Shown: positions 1 to 9,416, counted from the first letter of the stretch. The stretch: DNA of 64,000 nt from CAVZTA01 sp963778025 (GCA_963778025.1 CAVZTA010000006.1:588321-652320); one strand, 5' to 3'. Numbers and translations are program-made. The notes: generated by a model not told the origin, from the sequence alone.

Positions 1-2
1 TA

Positions 3-119
3 GGCGATCGCTTCGACGCCCGGATCGCCGAGGTCATCGGATCGCGTCATCGTAAGCTGGTCCGCGTGCCCCATCGGCGCCTCACTGCGCCGACGGCGGT
101 CCCGAGCGTCAAGCGATGA
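3..119 (+). CDS. 3' end of an unidentified upstream gene
   Basis: An open frame enters from the left edge and codes for about 38 residues before a TGA that overlaps the ATG of the next gene in an ATGA junction. The peptide is rich in Arg and Val and starts GDRFDARIAEVIG. It has no motif I recognise. The overlap suggests translational coupling with the downstream holin/phosphodiesterase gene, so the two probably share an operon. Too little is visible to name a family. Confidence 0.4.
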   Translation, partial: GDRFDARIAEVIGSRHRKLVRVPHRRLTAPTAVPSVKR

Positions 120-2257
120 GCGGCCCCCTCGACTTCTACCAGACGCAGGTCCGGATCCTGTGGGAGTGGCGGGGCGGGCCGTGGGCCCTCGTCAAGCGAC
201 TCGCGATCACGCTGGTCGTGTCGGCGATCGCGTTCCTCCTGACCGCCTGGCTGCTGCCCAACATCACGGTCGACCGCGTCCTGTCCGCGGTGGCCGTCAT
301 CGTGGTCATGGCCGTGCTCAACGCCGTGGTCCGCCCACTGGTCCTGACGTTCGTCGCCCCGCGGTCGCTGATCCTGACGGCCGTCAGCGTCCTGGTCCTC
401 CAGATCCTCGTCTTCCTGATCGCGTGCAACGTGGTCCCGGGCGTGACCATCGGCGGGTTCATCCCGGCCCTGGTCGGATCGTTCGTGTACGCGATCATCA
501 ACACCGCCCTGACCGGCATCCTGGGCATCGACAGCGGCGACTCGTTCTACGGGTCGCTCATCCAGCGGATGCTCATCAAGGGCTCGGCACCCCGGAGCGA
601 CAAGCCCGGGCTCGTGATCATCCAGATCGATGGGCTTGCCCATCCGATCCTCGCCGGTCGGATGCGCGCGGGTTCGGTCAACACGATGGCCGCCCTGGTC
701 CGCAAGGGCAGCCACAAGCTGTCGCGCTGGGAAGCGATCCTGCCGTCGATGACCTCCGCCAGCCAGGCCGGGATCCTGCACGGCAACAACGATGGCATCC
801 CAGCCTTCCGGTGGTTCGAACGCGACCGCCAGAAGCTGATGGTCTCGAGCAACCCCGTTGATGCCGGCGAGATCGTCCAGCGGGTGTCCAATGGCGAGGG
901 CCTGCTGTCCAACAACGGAGCGAGCATCACCAACCTCGTGACCGGTGATGCGACGCGGGCCTACTTCACGACGGCAGCCATCAAGGACAAGAGCCAGGGC
1001 ATCGGGGAGAGCAAGGCGTTCCTGGGCTTCTTCCTGAGCCCGTCCGGATACCTCCGCTCGTTCACGTTGTTCCTCGGCGAGTTCTTCAAGGAGCGATTCC
1101 AGGCCCGCCGGACCCGTCGCTCGGGCATCCAGCCCCAGATGCATCGCGGGATGAAGTACGCCGGCATGCGTGCCGCCAGCAACGTCCTGCTCCGCGACGT
1201 CAACACGTCGCTCATCATCGAGGAGATGTACCGCGGCACGAACGTGATCTACGCCGACTTCACCGACTACGACGAGCTGGCCCACCACTGCGGCCCCGAG
1301 CGGATCGAGTCGTTCCAGGCCCTCGACGGCGTGGATGCCGCCATCGCGACCCTGACCAAGGCCGCCGAGGACGCGCCCCGGCCGTATCGCTTCATCGTCC
1401 TGTCCGACCACGGCCAGAGCCTGGGGGCCACCTTCAAGCAGCGGTATGGCCACAGTCTCGGCGAGCTCGTGCGCGACCTCATGGGTGGGCGCGCGACGGT
1501 CGTCCAGACGGAGACGGCGGCCGAGGGGTCGACGTTCATGAATGCGTTCCTGTCCGAGATCACCCGCAGCAGTGGGGTGGGGCCCACGGTCGCCCGCGCG
1601 GCGCTCGCGAGCAAGACGACCGATGGCGTGGTCGACCTCGACCCGACGGATATCCCGCCGCCGGCCGACGAATCCGCGATCGCCGTGGTCGGCTCCGGCA
1701 ACCTCGGGCTGGTGTGGTTCACCGGGACCGACCATCGCCTCACGGCCGAGGAGATCCGCGACCGCCATCCGCTGTTGCTGGCGAAGCTCGCCGAACACCC
1801 GGGCGTGGGGCTCCTGATGGTCCGCTCCGCGGAGTTCGGTGCCATGGCGATGAGCCGAGACGGGGTCCGCTACCTCGACACAGACCGCGTCGAAGGCATC
1901 GATCCCACGACGCTCTTCGGCGAGCACACCGTGATGAGCCTCAAGCGCGAGGATGCGATGGAGCACGCGCCGGACATCCTCTTCCTGAGCCAGTACGACC
2001 CGGAGCTGGGCGAGGTCGCCGCATTCGAGGAGCTGATCGGCTCGCACGGTGGCCTCGGCGGCCCGCAGACGCAGCCGTTCATCCTCCACCCGGCCGATTG
2101 GCAGCTGGACGAGCCGGTCCCGCTCGGCGCCCCCGCCATCTACCGCAACATCCGGCGCTGGCTCGAATCGATCGACATCAAGCTCGGCCCGACGGCACAG
2201 GTCCCGGTCGAGCCCGTCGAGGCGCCTGCCATGGCGGCCGCCGCCGAAGCAACGTAG
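116..2257 (+). CDS. Holin-like membrane domain fused to a type I phosphodiesterase/alkaline-phosphatase-fold domain
   Basis: The 713-residue protein has two parts. Residues about 20-140 hold four hydrophobic segments of the phage-holin 4 superfamily type. From about residue 165 an alkaline-phosphatase-fold domain follows. Its likely metal and nucleophile positions are the Asp of IQIDG, the Ser/Thr of LPSMTSASQ, the Asp and His of DFTDYDELAHH, the DH of LSDHGQ and the late His of GSHGG. The family hydrolyses phosphodiesters or phosphomonoesters; the substrate here is unknown. The membrane part probably anchors the enzyme with its catalytic domain outside the cytoplasm (inference). The ATG overlaps the upstream stop. 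A 680-residue antisense frame over this gene is a codon shadow. Confidence 0.8.
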   Translation: MSGPLDFYQTQVRILWEWRGGPWALVKRLAITLVVSAIAFLLTAWLLPNITVDRVLSAVAVIVVMAVLNAVVRPLVLTFVAPRSLILTAVSVLVLQILVFLIACNVVPGVTIGGFIPALVGSFVYAIINTALTGILGIDSGDSFYGSLIQRMLIKGSAPRSDKPGLVIIQIDGLAHPILAGRMRAGSVNTMAALVRKGSHKLSRWEAILPSMTSASQAGILHGNNDGIPAFRWFERDRQKLMVSSNPVDAGEIVQRVSNGEGLLSNNGASITNLVTGDATRAYFTTAAIKDKSQGIGESKAFLGFFLSPSGYLRSFTLFLGEFFKERFQARRTRRSGIQPQMHRGMKYAGMRAASNVLLRDVNTSLIIEEMYRGTNVIYADFTDYDELAHHCGPERIESFQALDGVDAAIATLTKAAEDAPRPYRFIVLSDHGQSLGATFKQRYGHSLGELVRDLMGGRATVVQTETAAEGSTFMNAFLSEITRSSGVGPTVARAALASKTTDGVVDLDPTDIPPPADESAIAVVGSGNLGLVWFTGTDHRLTAEEIRDRHPLLLAKLAEHPGVGLLMVRSAEFGAMAMSRDGVRYLDTDRVEGIDPTTLFGEHTVMSLKREDAMEHAPDILFLSQYDPELGEVAAFEELIGSHGGLGGPQTQPFILHPADWQLDEPVPLGAPAIYRNIRRWLESIDIKLGPTAQVPVEPVEAPAMAAAAEAT

Positions 2258-2317
2258 ACCGGGACACGACCATCTCCGATCCGCCGCTTCGGCGGGCGCG
2301 ACCTTGGCGCCGGCTTC

Positions 2318-4613
2318 ATGATGGACGTCCCTCGGCCCGATGCGGATCGAGGGTCGAGCACGCCAGGTGGTCCTCGTTCGCGATCGGAGGGACGGCGAGT
2401 GGTTGACCCGCCCTCGGGCACCAGCGCGGCGGATGCCCCGCTCGTCCCGGGCTGGCTGATCCGCCTGGCCGAAGTCGGCTGGCGGGTCCTCGTCACGCTC
2501 ACGCTCGGGCTGGTCGTGATCGCTGTCGCGGTGGAGCTCGCCGTCGTCGTTGCCTCGATCGTCGTTGCGCTTGATCCTGGCGGCTACGCTCGCGCCCTAC
2601 GTCGAGCAGCGTCGCGCGCGGGGGTGGGGCCGCAACAAGGCGGCCGGGGTCGTCTCGCTCGCGGCGCTGCTCGTCCTGGTCGCTGCGGTCGCCGCGATCG
2701 TCCTGGTCATGGTTCCGTCGCTGAGCGCGATCATCTCGGCCGTCGATGCGGCGATCCGCCTGTTCCAGGTCGGACTCGCGGCGATCGGCATCTCGTCCGA
2801 CGTCACGGCGATCCTCCAGCGCATCGAGACCGGGCTCCGTGACCTCGTCCTGGGCGGGCTCGCAGACATCGTCGCCGCGGGAGCGAATGTCGTCACCGTC
2901 GCCATCCTGGGCGGCTTCCTCACGTTCTTCCTGCTGCAGGACGGCGACCGAGCATGGGCCTGGGTCCTCGACGCGAGCGGCGGCTGGCGCCGTGGGGCGC
3001 TGATGGCCGGCGGCCGGCGCGCGGTCGATCAGGTCGGCGGGTACGTCCGGGGGACGTCCGTCACGGCGGTCGCCACGGCGGTGCTGGCAGGGCTGCTGAT
3101 GGTGTTGCTCGGTGTGCCCCTTGCCGGTCCGCTTGCTGTCGTCGTCCTGACGGCTGCGTTCGTCCCGTACGTGGGTCGAACCATCGCCGGCATCGTGATC
3201 GTCGCGGTGACGCTTGCCACCCGCGGCGGGGTGCCCGCTTCCGCCCTGCTCGTCCTCTATGTGACCGGCGCGATCGCGCTCGACCGTGTGCTGGCGCGCC
3301 TCGAGGCCGGACGTCGCCTGGAACTGCACCCGATCCTCGCCGTCCTCGGATTGCCCATCGGCTTCGCGATGGCCGGGTTCTTCGGCCTCATCATCATCCT
3401 GCCCGTCCTGGCGTTCGCCCAGACGGCGGCCGGCGTCATCATCACGGCGCTCGGTCGTGGGCCAGCGGCTGCTCCCGCCGCGCGGGCCACGTCCAGTGCC
3501 TCGGGGGCCAACGGCGTCCCGGTGTGGCTGGATCGCCTGGGTCAATGGAGCTGGCGCTCGCTCATCGTGGTGGCGTTGTCCATCATCGTCATCCAGGCGG
3601 CGCTGCTGTTGCCTGGGGTGATCCTGCCAGTCGTGATGGCTGTGATCCTCGCGGCGACGCTCCACCCGGCCTCGGCCGCCTTGCAGCGACGAGGCGTCGG
3701 TCGAACGATGGCGGCAGCGATCGTCACGGTGGGGACGGGCGTCGCCATCATCGCCGTGGTCGTCGTGACCCTCGCGTCACTCGCGGGGCCGATCGCCGAG
3801 CTGACGTCGACGGCGACCGAGGGAGCCGAGGCTTCGGGCGCTCAGGCGATCGGCGTCGGCTCGTTCGTGTCCGCCATCAACAGCGGCCTGATCGCAACGG
3901 TCGGCGCCGCCGTCGCGAACGCCATCGGCGCCGTGATCGTCCTGCTGCTCGGCGCGTTCCTGACGTTCTACTTCATCCGCGATGGGGCACGCGTGTGGGG
4001 TGCCCTGACGCGCGGAGTCCCGGCGGATCGTCGGGGACTCCTGGATACGGCTGGCACTCGCGCGGTCGACGTGCTCGGCGGGTACATGGTCGGGACTGCG
4101 GCCATCTCGGCCTTCGGCGCCGCGAGCCAGTGGGTCATCATGGTCCTGCTGGGCCTGCCGCTGGCGTTCCCGCTGGCGGTCCTCGCGCTCTTCGCCGGGT
4201 TCATCCCGTACATCGGCGGGTTCATCGCGACGTTCCTCGCGTTCCTCGTCGCGATCGCGGTGGGCAGCCCGACCGCCATCGTCGTCATGGCCATCTACAC
4301 GCTCGTCTTCAACATCATCCAGGGCAACTTCGTCACCCCGCTCGTCTACGGCAAGGCCGTCAGCCTGCACCCGGCGATCGTTCTCCTGGCGGTGCCCATC
4401 GGCAATGCGCTCGCGGGCATCGTGGGCATGTTCCTGGTGGTCCCCGTGGCGGGCGTGATCGCGACGAGCTGGCGAGCGATCCTGCAGGTCATCGATGTCG
4501 GCGGATCGGACACCGCGGTGCCCGTCGCCGAGGCGCGGGCGGGCGACGAGCCCGGCCCAGTCGGGTTCGGCGCCGAGAGCGAGACACGGGTAGGCGAGTT
4601 CGACCCCGCCTGA
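2318..4613 (+). CDS. Double-length AI-2E family transporter, frameshifted near its start
   Basis: Two complete AI-2E/YdgG-type permease units follow each other. Unit one starts near WLIRLAEVGWRVL and unit two near WLDRLGQWSWRSL. Each has the family's long multi-helix layout and a conserved VGGYVRGTSV or LGGYMVGTAA stretch. The usual family length is about 350 residues, and here the total is about 765. The first 85 residues are in a different frame from the rest. Removing one T at 2571-2572 joins VVVASIVVAL to ILAATLAPY. The intact later frame begins at 2550. The start is uncertain (ATG 2318 or GTG 2399). The substrate is not predictable, since the family exports small molecules or acts as an ion exchanger. 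Confidence 0.8.
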
Positions 4614-4767
4614 CGCACGCGCGTGGCCGGATCGTCGGTCGACCGTGGTGGATACCAAGCGGGGTGATGGCTTCTGGCTTCGGCTGACGCAGTCTCTGGA
4701 GCGTGACGGCCCACCGACAAACCAACGAAGGCCACACACGTGGACCCATCAGTAGAAAAGGGGAGTC

Positions 4768-5229
4768 ATGACTGAAGAGCGATCGCTTGATGAGCTCGGG
4801 CCCGTCGATTACGTGATCGTGGAGTTCCCGGTCGGCCAGCAGAACTTCACCGGCGAGGGGGCGGCAGAGCTCCTGCGCCTCCACGACGCCGGGACGATCC
4901 GGATCATGGACATCCTCATCCTCCAGAAGGGCGAAGACGGGACGGCCATGGCCCAGGAGCTCGGTGACCTCGAGGAGATGGGCGAGCTCGAACGGCTGGA
5001 GACCGAGCTCGTGCAGACGCTGGCCGAGGAAGACGTCGACATGCTCGCCGAGGCGATGGACCCGGGCAGCGTCGCCGCGGTCCTCGTCTACGAGAACCTG
5101 TGGGCCGCCCCGTTCGCCTCGGCCGTGCGTCGGGCGGGCGGCCAGTTGATCGCCAACGGCCGGATCCCGATCCAGGCCATGATCGCCGCCGTCGAAGCCG
5201 ACGCGGCCCTCGAAGAAGTAGGAGTCTGA
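4768..5229 (+). CDS. DUF6325-like small acidic protein
   Basis: This 153-residue soluble, acidic protein begins MTEERSLDELGPVDYVIVEF and resembles the DUF6325/DUF1269-like family, whose biochemical role is not established. It has an alternating beta/alpha pattern, with a charged helix around residues 60-100 and a hydrophobic segment near PIQAMIAAVEA at the end. A GGGGAG ribosome binding site sits 4 bases before the ATG. It is followed after 1 base by a small repeat protein, a pairing that suggests the two are co-translated. Family assignment is from overall pattern only. Confidence 0.6.
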   Translation: MTEERSLDELGPVDYVIVEFPVGQQNFTGEGAAELLRLHDAGTIRIMDILILQKGEDGTAMAQELGDLEEMGELERLETELVQTLAEEDVDMLAEAMDPGSVAAVLVYENLWAAPFASAVRRAGGQLIANGRIPIQAMIAAVEADAALEEVGV

Positions 5230-5230
5230 G

Positions 5231-5497
5231 ATGCCGCTCGGTCCTGGTCGCGCCGGAAGGGGAGTCATCGGCGCTCCCGTCGCCAAGGCAGCCGTGGTCG
5301 GCGCGGCCGTGTCGCCCGGTCCATCGCCCGTCGCGAAAGCCGCGGTCGTCGGCGCCGCCGTGTCGCCCGGCCGGCCCGGTCCATCGCCCGTCGCGAAGGC
5401 CGCGGTCGTCGGCGCCGCCGTGTCGCCCGGTCCATCGCCCGTCGCGAAGGCGGCGGTCGTCGGCGCCGCGGTGACGCCTGGCCGGCGCCGGTTCTAG
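5231..5497 (+). CDS. Small alanine/valine repeat protein downstream of the DUF6325-like gene
   Basis: The 88 residues consist almost entirely of four copies of the unit VAKAAVVGAAVSPG, separated by PGPSP-type linkers, with a basic start and end (MPLGPGR and GRRRF). Small hydrophobic proteins with one such AKAAVVGAA stretch often accompany DUF6325-type genes, and here that stretch has been multiplied. The repeats are strongly conserved at DNA level, so they were duplicated recently or are kept uniform. The ATG is one base after the upstream TGA. No function is known. Confidence 0.6.
   Translation: MPLGPGRAGRGVIGAPVAKAAVVGAAVSPGPSPVAKAAVVGAAVSPGRPGPSPVAKAAVVGAAVSPGPSPVAKAAVVGAAVTPGRRRF
5276..5475 (+). 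repeat. In-frame tandem repeat, four units of 51-60 bases
   Basis: Four copies of a unit containing GTCGCGAAGGCCGCGGTCGT follow each other, with spacing 51, 60 and 51 bases. All lengths are multiples of three, so the reading frame is kept. The second unit is longer by three codons (RPG added). The first unit is the most diverged. The array lies inside the coding sequence of the small repeat protein and is not a CRISPR. Confidence 0.85.
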
Positions 5498-5678
5498 ACG
5501 GGCCAGCCGTACGTAGGTGTCGTGGCCATCGCGCCGGCGGTGGCCACGGCACGCTCACGGGGCGGCAAAGGCTGCGATCTCGACGGGAGCCCGGAGCGAT
5601 GCGGTTCGAAGCCTGGATGCGCGGGGTCGTCGTGAGCGATGACGCCGATGCCTTCGTCGCGTCGAGTGGGGAGCGAGG

Positions 5679-6392
5679 ATGACGATCCCCACCCACGCGC
5701 CGCCGTTCGCAGAGCGTCGAGCCCCAAGGTCGGCGGGGCTGGCCGGGATCGCGTTCTCGCTCCTGTTCCTGTCCTTCGCCTTGCTGGTCGCGGCCCGTCC
5801 GCCGGCAGGCCTGGACGCGGCTGGGTTGGTCGACTGGTTCGAGAGGACCGCGAAGACGCCGGTCACCATCGCCGTCCTCTACGTGGCGCCCTTCGCCGGG
5901 ATCGCGTTCCTCTGGTTCCTTGCCGTGGTCCGGGACCGGATCGGTACCCGCGAGGACCGGTTCCTGTCGACGGTGTTCCTGGGCAGCGGCCTGCTGTTCG
6001 TGGCCATGTTCTGGGCGGCGGGTGCGGCGATCGCCGGCTTGGTCGCCAGCAATCGGTTCGACGGTGCGCCAGCACTCGATGCGAGCGTCCTCGAGACGTT
6101 CCGGTCGCTCGCGTTCTCCTTCCTCTTCGTGTTCGCTGCTCGCGCGGCCGCCGTGTTCATGATCGTCACGTCCACGATCGCCCTGCGCACGTCCGTCTAT
6201 CCACGCTGGCTGGTCATCGGTGGGTATGTCATCGCCCTCGTGATGCTGCTCAGCCTGGCGCTGCTGCAATGGATCGTGCTGCTCTTCCCGGTGTGGGTGT
6301 TCGTGCTGAGCCTGTTCATCCTCAACAGCGAGATCCGCGCGGCGCGCGCCGAACCCGAGCCGACCAGCGCCGAGGCACCCCTTCCGTCATAG
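5679..6392 (+). CDS. Predicted membrane protein of unknown function
   Basis: This 237-residue protein has about six hydrophobic segments (near residues 20-40, 60-80, 100-125, 145-170, 178-200 and 203-222) and a short charged C-terminal tail. The arrangement and the conserved-looking stretch FLWFLAVVRDRIGTREDRF resemble uncharacterised membrane proteins of Chloroflexota and actinomycetes. No catalytic motif is visible. The gap to the previous gene is about 180 bases and the convergent VOC gene lies just downstream, so it is probably transcribed alone. Confidence 0.6.
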   Translation: MTIPTHAPPFAERRAPRSAGLAGIAFSLLFLSFALLVAARPPAGLDAAGLVDWFERTAKTPVTIAVLYVAPFAGIAFLWFLAVVRDRIGTREDRFLSTVFLGSGLLFVAMFWAAGAAIAGLVASNRFDGAPALDASVLETFRSLAFSFLFVFAARAAAVFMIVTSTIALRTSVYPRWLVIGGYVIALVMLLSLALLQWIVLLFPVWVFVLSLFILNSEIRAARAEPEPTSAEAPLPS

Positions 6393-6427
6393 GGGGCGAG
6401 CGGGTCGAGTCGTCCGAGCCCTCGGGC

Positions 6428-6841
6428 CTACCCGAGCCACTTCGGCTGGGTCAGGCTGAACCAGTTCCCGGAGTCGTCACGGAAGAGCGCTTCGATCCCG
6501 TACGGCCGCTCGGCGGGCTCCTGGAGGAACGTCACGCCCTTCGCGGCCAGCTCCTCGAAGGTGCCCTGGCAGTCCTTCGTCTCGAAGACGCCGCCACCGA
6601 GCGAGCCCTTGGCGACGAGCGCCTTGACCGCCTCGGCGTCCTCGGCGCTGAACATCGGCGGTGCGGGGTAGGCGAGCAGGATGTTGAGGTCCGGCTGGTC
6701 CTTGGGGCCGACGGTGAGCCATCGGAAGCCGTCGAGGACGGCGTCGTTGCGAAGCTCGAACCCGAGGGTCTCGGTGTAGAACGTCTTGGCCCGGTCCTGG
6801 TCGAGCACGAACACGTTCACGTGGTTGAGGCGGCTGATCAT
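6428..6841 (-). CDS. VOC (glyoxalase/bleomycin-resistance) family protein
   Basis: The 137-residue protein starts MISRLNHVNVFVLDQDRAKTFY and ends YGIEALFRDDSGNWFSLTQP. That is the typical two-module beta-alpha-beta-beta-beta vicinal oxygen chelate fold, with a first metal-ligand His (HVN) and a late Glu (GIEALF). It may act on or bind a small molecule; the substrate is unknown. Its ATG overlaps the TGA of the AraC-type regulator upstream (ATGA), so the two are translated as a pair. A longer in-frame start at 6940 would run inside the AraC gene and is unlikely. Confidence 0.85.
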   Translation of the reverse strand: MISRLNHVNVFVLDQDRAKTFYTETLGFELRNDAVLDGFRWLTVGPKDQPDLNILLAYPAPPMFSAEDAEAVKALVAKGSLGGGVFETKDCQGTFEELAAKGVTFLQEPAERPYGIEALFRDDSGNWFSLTQPKWLG

Positions 6842-7323
6842 CGCGACTCCTTCGGCGCTGGTTCCTCGGCCACCGTAGCCGGGTCGGCGTCGGGCGCGCT
6901 TCTTCCCGCTTGCTGGATCCCGGGGTGCGGCCTCGTCCACATCAGCACGACGCAGCCCGGGATGGGCGGCACGCCGGTCCGGGCGATGGCCTCGTCGCGG
7001 TACTCGCTCGGCGATCGGCCGACGAGGTCCCGGAACCGCGCGCTGAACGAGCCGAGGCTCGAGAAGCCGACGAGGAAGCAGATCTCGGTCACCGAGAGGT
7101 TCGCCGATCGCAGGAGCGTCTTCGCCCGCTCGATCCGACGCCGTGTGAGGTAGGCGCGAGGGGTCTCGCCATAGGCGGCCGCGAACGCGCGGGCGAAGTG
7201 GTAGCGCGAGTACCCCGCTTCGCGGGCCATCACCGCGAGGTCGAGCGGCTCGGCATACGAGCGATCGATGAGGTCGCGGGCTCGCCGCAGCGCTGGCAGA
7301 AGGAACAGGGCGTTCTGTGTCAT
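6838..7323 (-). CDS. AraC-family transcriptional regulator lacking a sensor domain
   Basis: Two helix-turn-helix units occupy residues about 12-110 (LDLAVMAREAGYSRYHFARAF, then SVTEICFLVGFSSLGSFSAR followed by GRSPSEYR). This is the whole AraC DNA-binding domain. There is no N-terminal ligand domain; instead there is a 50-residue proline-rich tail. It is coupled to the VOC gene by a 4-base overlap, and such AraC/VOC pairs are common, with the regulator probably controlling its own operon (inference). The ATG at 7323 is chosen because the upstream extension of the frame has no domain character. Confidence 0.85.
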   Translation of the reverse strand: MTQNALFLLPALRRARDLIDRSYAEPLDLAVMAREAGYSRYHFARAFAAAYGETPRAYLTRRRIERAKTLLRSANLSVTEICFLVGFSSLGSFSARFRDLVGRSPSEYRDEAIARTGVPPIPGCVVLMWTRPHPGIQQAGRSAPDADPATVAEEPAPKESR

Positions 7324-7543
7324 CGAGGTGGCGAGCTTAGGCTGCCACCTTCCGGTGGGAGGCGCTGTCGCTCGGTCCACCTGAAGCGCATCTACGAGCT
7401 TGCGAGCATCGGCGGAGCCCTGAAACCGCCGAGCGAGGACAACGACGCTGCGGCGTGGAGGCTTCCTCGTCGCATCATGCTCGACGCCATCGCGCCGACG
7501 CACTGGCTTGTAACGACCTTGGTCCGGCCGGCATCTATGGAGC

Positions 7544-8083
7544 ATGATCGGAGGAGTGATCGCGCATGCGGAGACGCTGGGGTCCATCGTGGCGCACGCC
7601 ATCGCCGGCGATGAGTTGGCGTTCGCCCGGATCGTCGCGGCGCACCACGCCGACATGGCGCGCATCGCGTTCTTCGTCTGCGGCGACCTCGACCTTGCCG
7701 AGGAGGCGGAGCAGGCCGCCTGGGCCGTCGCGTACCGTCGGCTCAAAGACCTGCGGGACCCAGACCGTCTGCGCCCGTGGCTGATGTCGGTCGCCGCCAA
7801 CGAGGCGCGCCAGATCGCCCGGAGCCAGCGCCGGCGGACGGTTCGGGAGCTGTCCGTGGCCGACCGGACGACGCCGCATGACATCGACCACGCCGCGATG
7901 ATCGACCTCACCGACGCCCTGGCTCGGCTTGACCCGAAGGACCGGGCGATCGTAGGCCTCCGTTTCATCGGCGGCTTCGAATCGGCCGAGGTCGGTCGCG
8001 CGATGGGCATGACCGCGTCAGGCGTGCGAGTGCGGCTCCATCGCCTCCTCGAGCGGTTGCGGAAGGACCTCGGCGATGACTGA
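7544..8083 (+). CDS. ECF-type RNA polymerase sigma factor
   Basis: This 179-residue protein has region 2 at about residues 25-90 (FARIVAAHHADMARIAFFVCG through LRPWLMSVAANEAR) and region 4 at about 115-175 (LDPKDRAIVGLRFIGGFESAEVGRAMGMTASGVRVRLHRLLERLR). It lacks regions 1 and 3, as expected for an extracytoplasmic-function sigma factor. Its stop lies inside the first codons of the next gene, a single-pass membrane protein that may be its regulator. A GGAGGAG sequence just after the chosen ATG hints that translation could start a few codons later, at a GTG. Confidence 0.9.
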   Translation: MIGGVIAHAETLGSIVAHAIAGDELAFARIVAAHHADMARIAFFVCGDLDLAEEAEQAAWAVAYRRLKDLRDPDRLRPWLMSVAANEARQIARSQRRRTVRELSVADRTTPHDIDHAAMIDLTDALARLDPKDRAIVGLRFIGGFESAEVGRAMGMTASGVRVRLHRLLERLRKDLGDD

Positions 8084-9416
8084 GCGACAGGCCCACGAGA
8101 CGTTCGAGACACGCTTCGCCGAGCGCGCCCTTGCCTACACGGACCGCGCCACCGTGCGCCCCGTGGACGCGCTCGCCATGTCGCGTGCTGCGATGACGTC
8201 CTCGCGGGCGACCGGCGTGTGGCGGCGTGGGCGCGGCAGGTGGCTGATCGATCGGCACATCGGCGATGGTCGCTGGTCGGCAGCTCTCGTGACCGTCGTC
8301 GTCATCGGCGTGATCGCCGTCGCCATCGTCGGGCGTCGGTCCGACTCCGCCATCGGCCCGCAGCCGACAGGCGCGATCGCTTCGATCCCAGCTGCGAGCG
8401 GGCCGATCCCCGACGCACTTCGGCATTCGTGGCAACGACCCTATGCGGTCACCCCAGGTCTGGATCAATGGGGGTCGGGATCCCTGACCCTCGCCGTCGG
8501 CATCATGGACGTCGCGCCCGAGCCGGGAGCCGCCGCGTCTCGATCCGCGATCGGGTCGGCCGCGCCCGACACGCTCGTGGTCACGGCCACCGCCGAGACA
8601 CGGGGTTGCGCCGTCGGGGATGCAGGGACCTACCACTGGTCAGTGGAGGGGCAGGGCACGGTCATGACCCTCACGCCGATCGGTGCGGATGCCTGCACGA
8701 CCCGTGAGCGCGCACTCGCTGGGCAGTGGGTGCGATCAGACCTCCCCCTGCCCCCGAGTGGCATCACGCTGGCACCAGGGACGTACCCGACTGCGGCCTT
8801 CGACCCGTTCGGGGCGCCCGGGGTGTCGGAGCAGCTTTCGTACACGGTGCCCGAACGGTGGAAGGTCAAGGAGGACCAAGCCGAAACCTTCCTGTTGCAT
8901 CAGCTCCCCGATGATCTTGCGAGCCAGCCGTCGGCGGATCTGTTCCTGCACCTGTTCACCCAGCCCCGGATGGCCGCGGACTTTGCGGCAGGCGCGATCT
9001 GCGGTTCGTCCACCCTCGCGCCCGATGTCGGCCGCGGGGTCGACGAGATCGTGGCAGCGATCAGGGCTCGACCGGGCGTCGTGTCGACGTCACCGTCGGC
9101 GGTGACGATCGGTGGCTACCGGGGCCAGATGCTCGATCTCCACCTTGCGGCATCCTGGACCGGCGGTTGCAAGTCGCCGGATGGGCCGATCGTCGCGATG
9201 CCCATCCTCCTGGGCAGTGGAGCCGACGTCGGGGCCGGGGCCGCCCTCGGTCCGGACAGTCCGTTCCGACTGATCCTGCTCGACCTCACCGGCGGGCGGA
9301 CGCTGGCCATCGCCGTCTTCAGTGGCGGTCCCTTGGAAGCCTCCGAGCTCGACGAGCACGCTGCCGAGGCCATGCCCATCATCGAGAGCCTGGAGTTCCA
9401 TCCACCGACGCCATAG
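8076..9416 (+). CDS. Single-pass membrane protein, probable anti-sigma factor or sigma-regulated partner
   Basis: The first 65 residues are cytoplasmic-like, then VVVIGVIAVAIVG forms one membrane segment near residues 72-90. A long, mostly polar extracellular part of about 350 residues follows. The gene overlaps the ECF sigma gene by 8 bases, the usual layout of sigma/anti-sigma operons. The cytoplasmic part has no clear zinc-binding HxxxCxxC motif, so the anti-sigma role is inference from position only. The extracellular part resembles no enzyme I know. Confidence 0.65.
   Translation: MTERQAHETFETRFAERALAYTDRATVRPVDALAMSRAAMTSSRATGVWRRGRGRWLIDRHIGDGRWSAALVTVVVIGVIAVAIVGRRSDSAIGPQPTGAIASIPAASGPIPDALRHSWQRPYAVTPGLDQWGSGSLTLAVGIMDVAPEPGAAASRSAIGSAAPDTLVVTATAETRGCAVGDAGTYHWSVEGQGTVMTLTPIGADACTTRERALAGQWVRSDLPLPPSGITLAPGTYPTAAFDPFGAPGVSEQLSYTVPERWKVKEDQAETFLLHQLPDDLASQPSADLFLHLFTQPRMAADFAAGAICGSSTLAPDVGRGVDEIVAAIRARPGVVSTSPSAVTIGGYRGQMLDLHLAASWTGGCKSPDGPIVAMPILLGSGADVGAGAALGPDSPFRLILLDLTGGRTLAIAVFSGGPLEASELDEHAAEAMPIIESLEFHPPTP

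Noticed and set aside
47..2089. 680-residue open frame on the minus strand
   Set aside because: It lies fully antisense to the holin/phosphodiesterase gene, is rich in Arg, Gly, Asp and His, and has no domain pattern. High-GC codon bias creates such shadows.
2954..4687. 577-residue forward frame over the AI-2E permease
   Set aside because: Arg/His/Gly-rich shadow in the +1 frame of a clear membrane protein.
5276..5475. CRISPR array
   Set aside because: Repeats are directly adjacent, in frame and coding, with no unique spacers and no cas genes.
7496..7540. ECF-type promoter (TGTAAC box) before the sigma factor gene
   Set aside because: One hexamer-like match without a properly spaced partner. 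Not distinguishable from chance.
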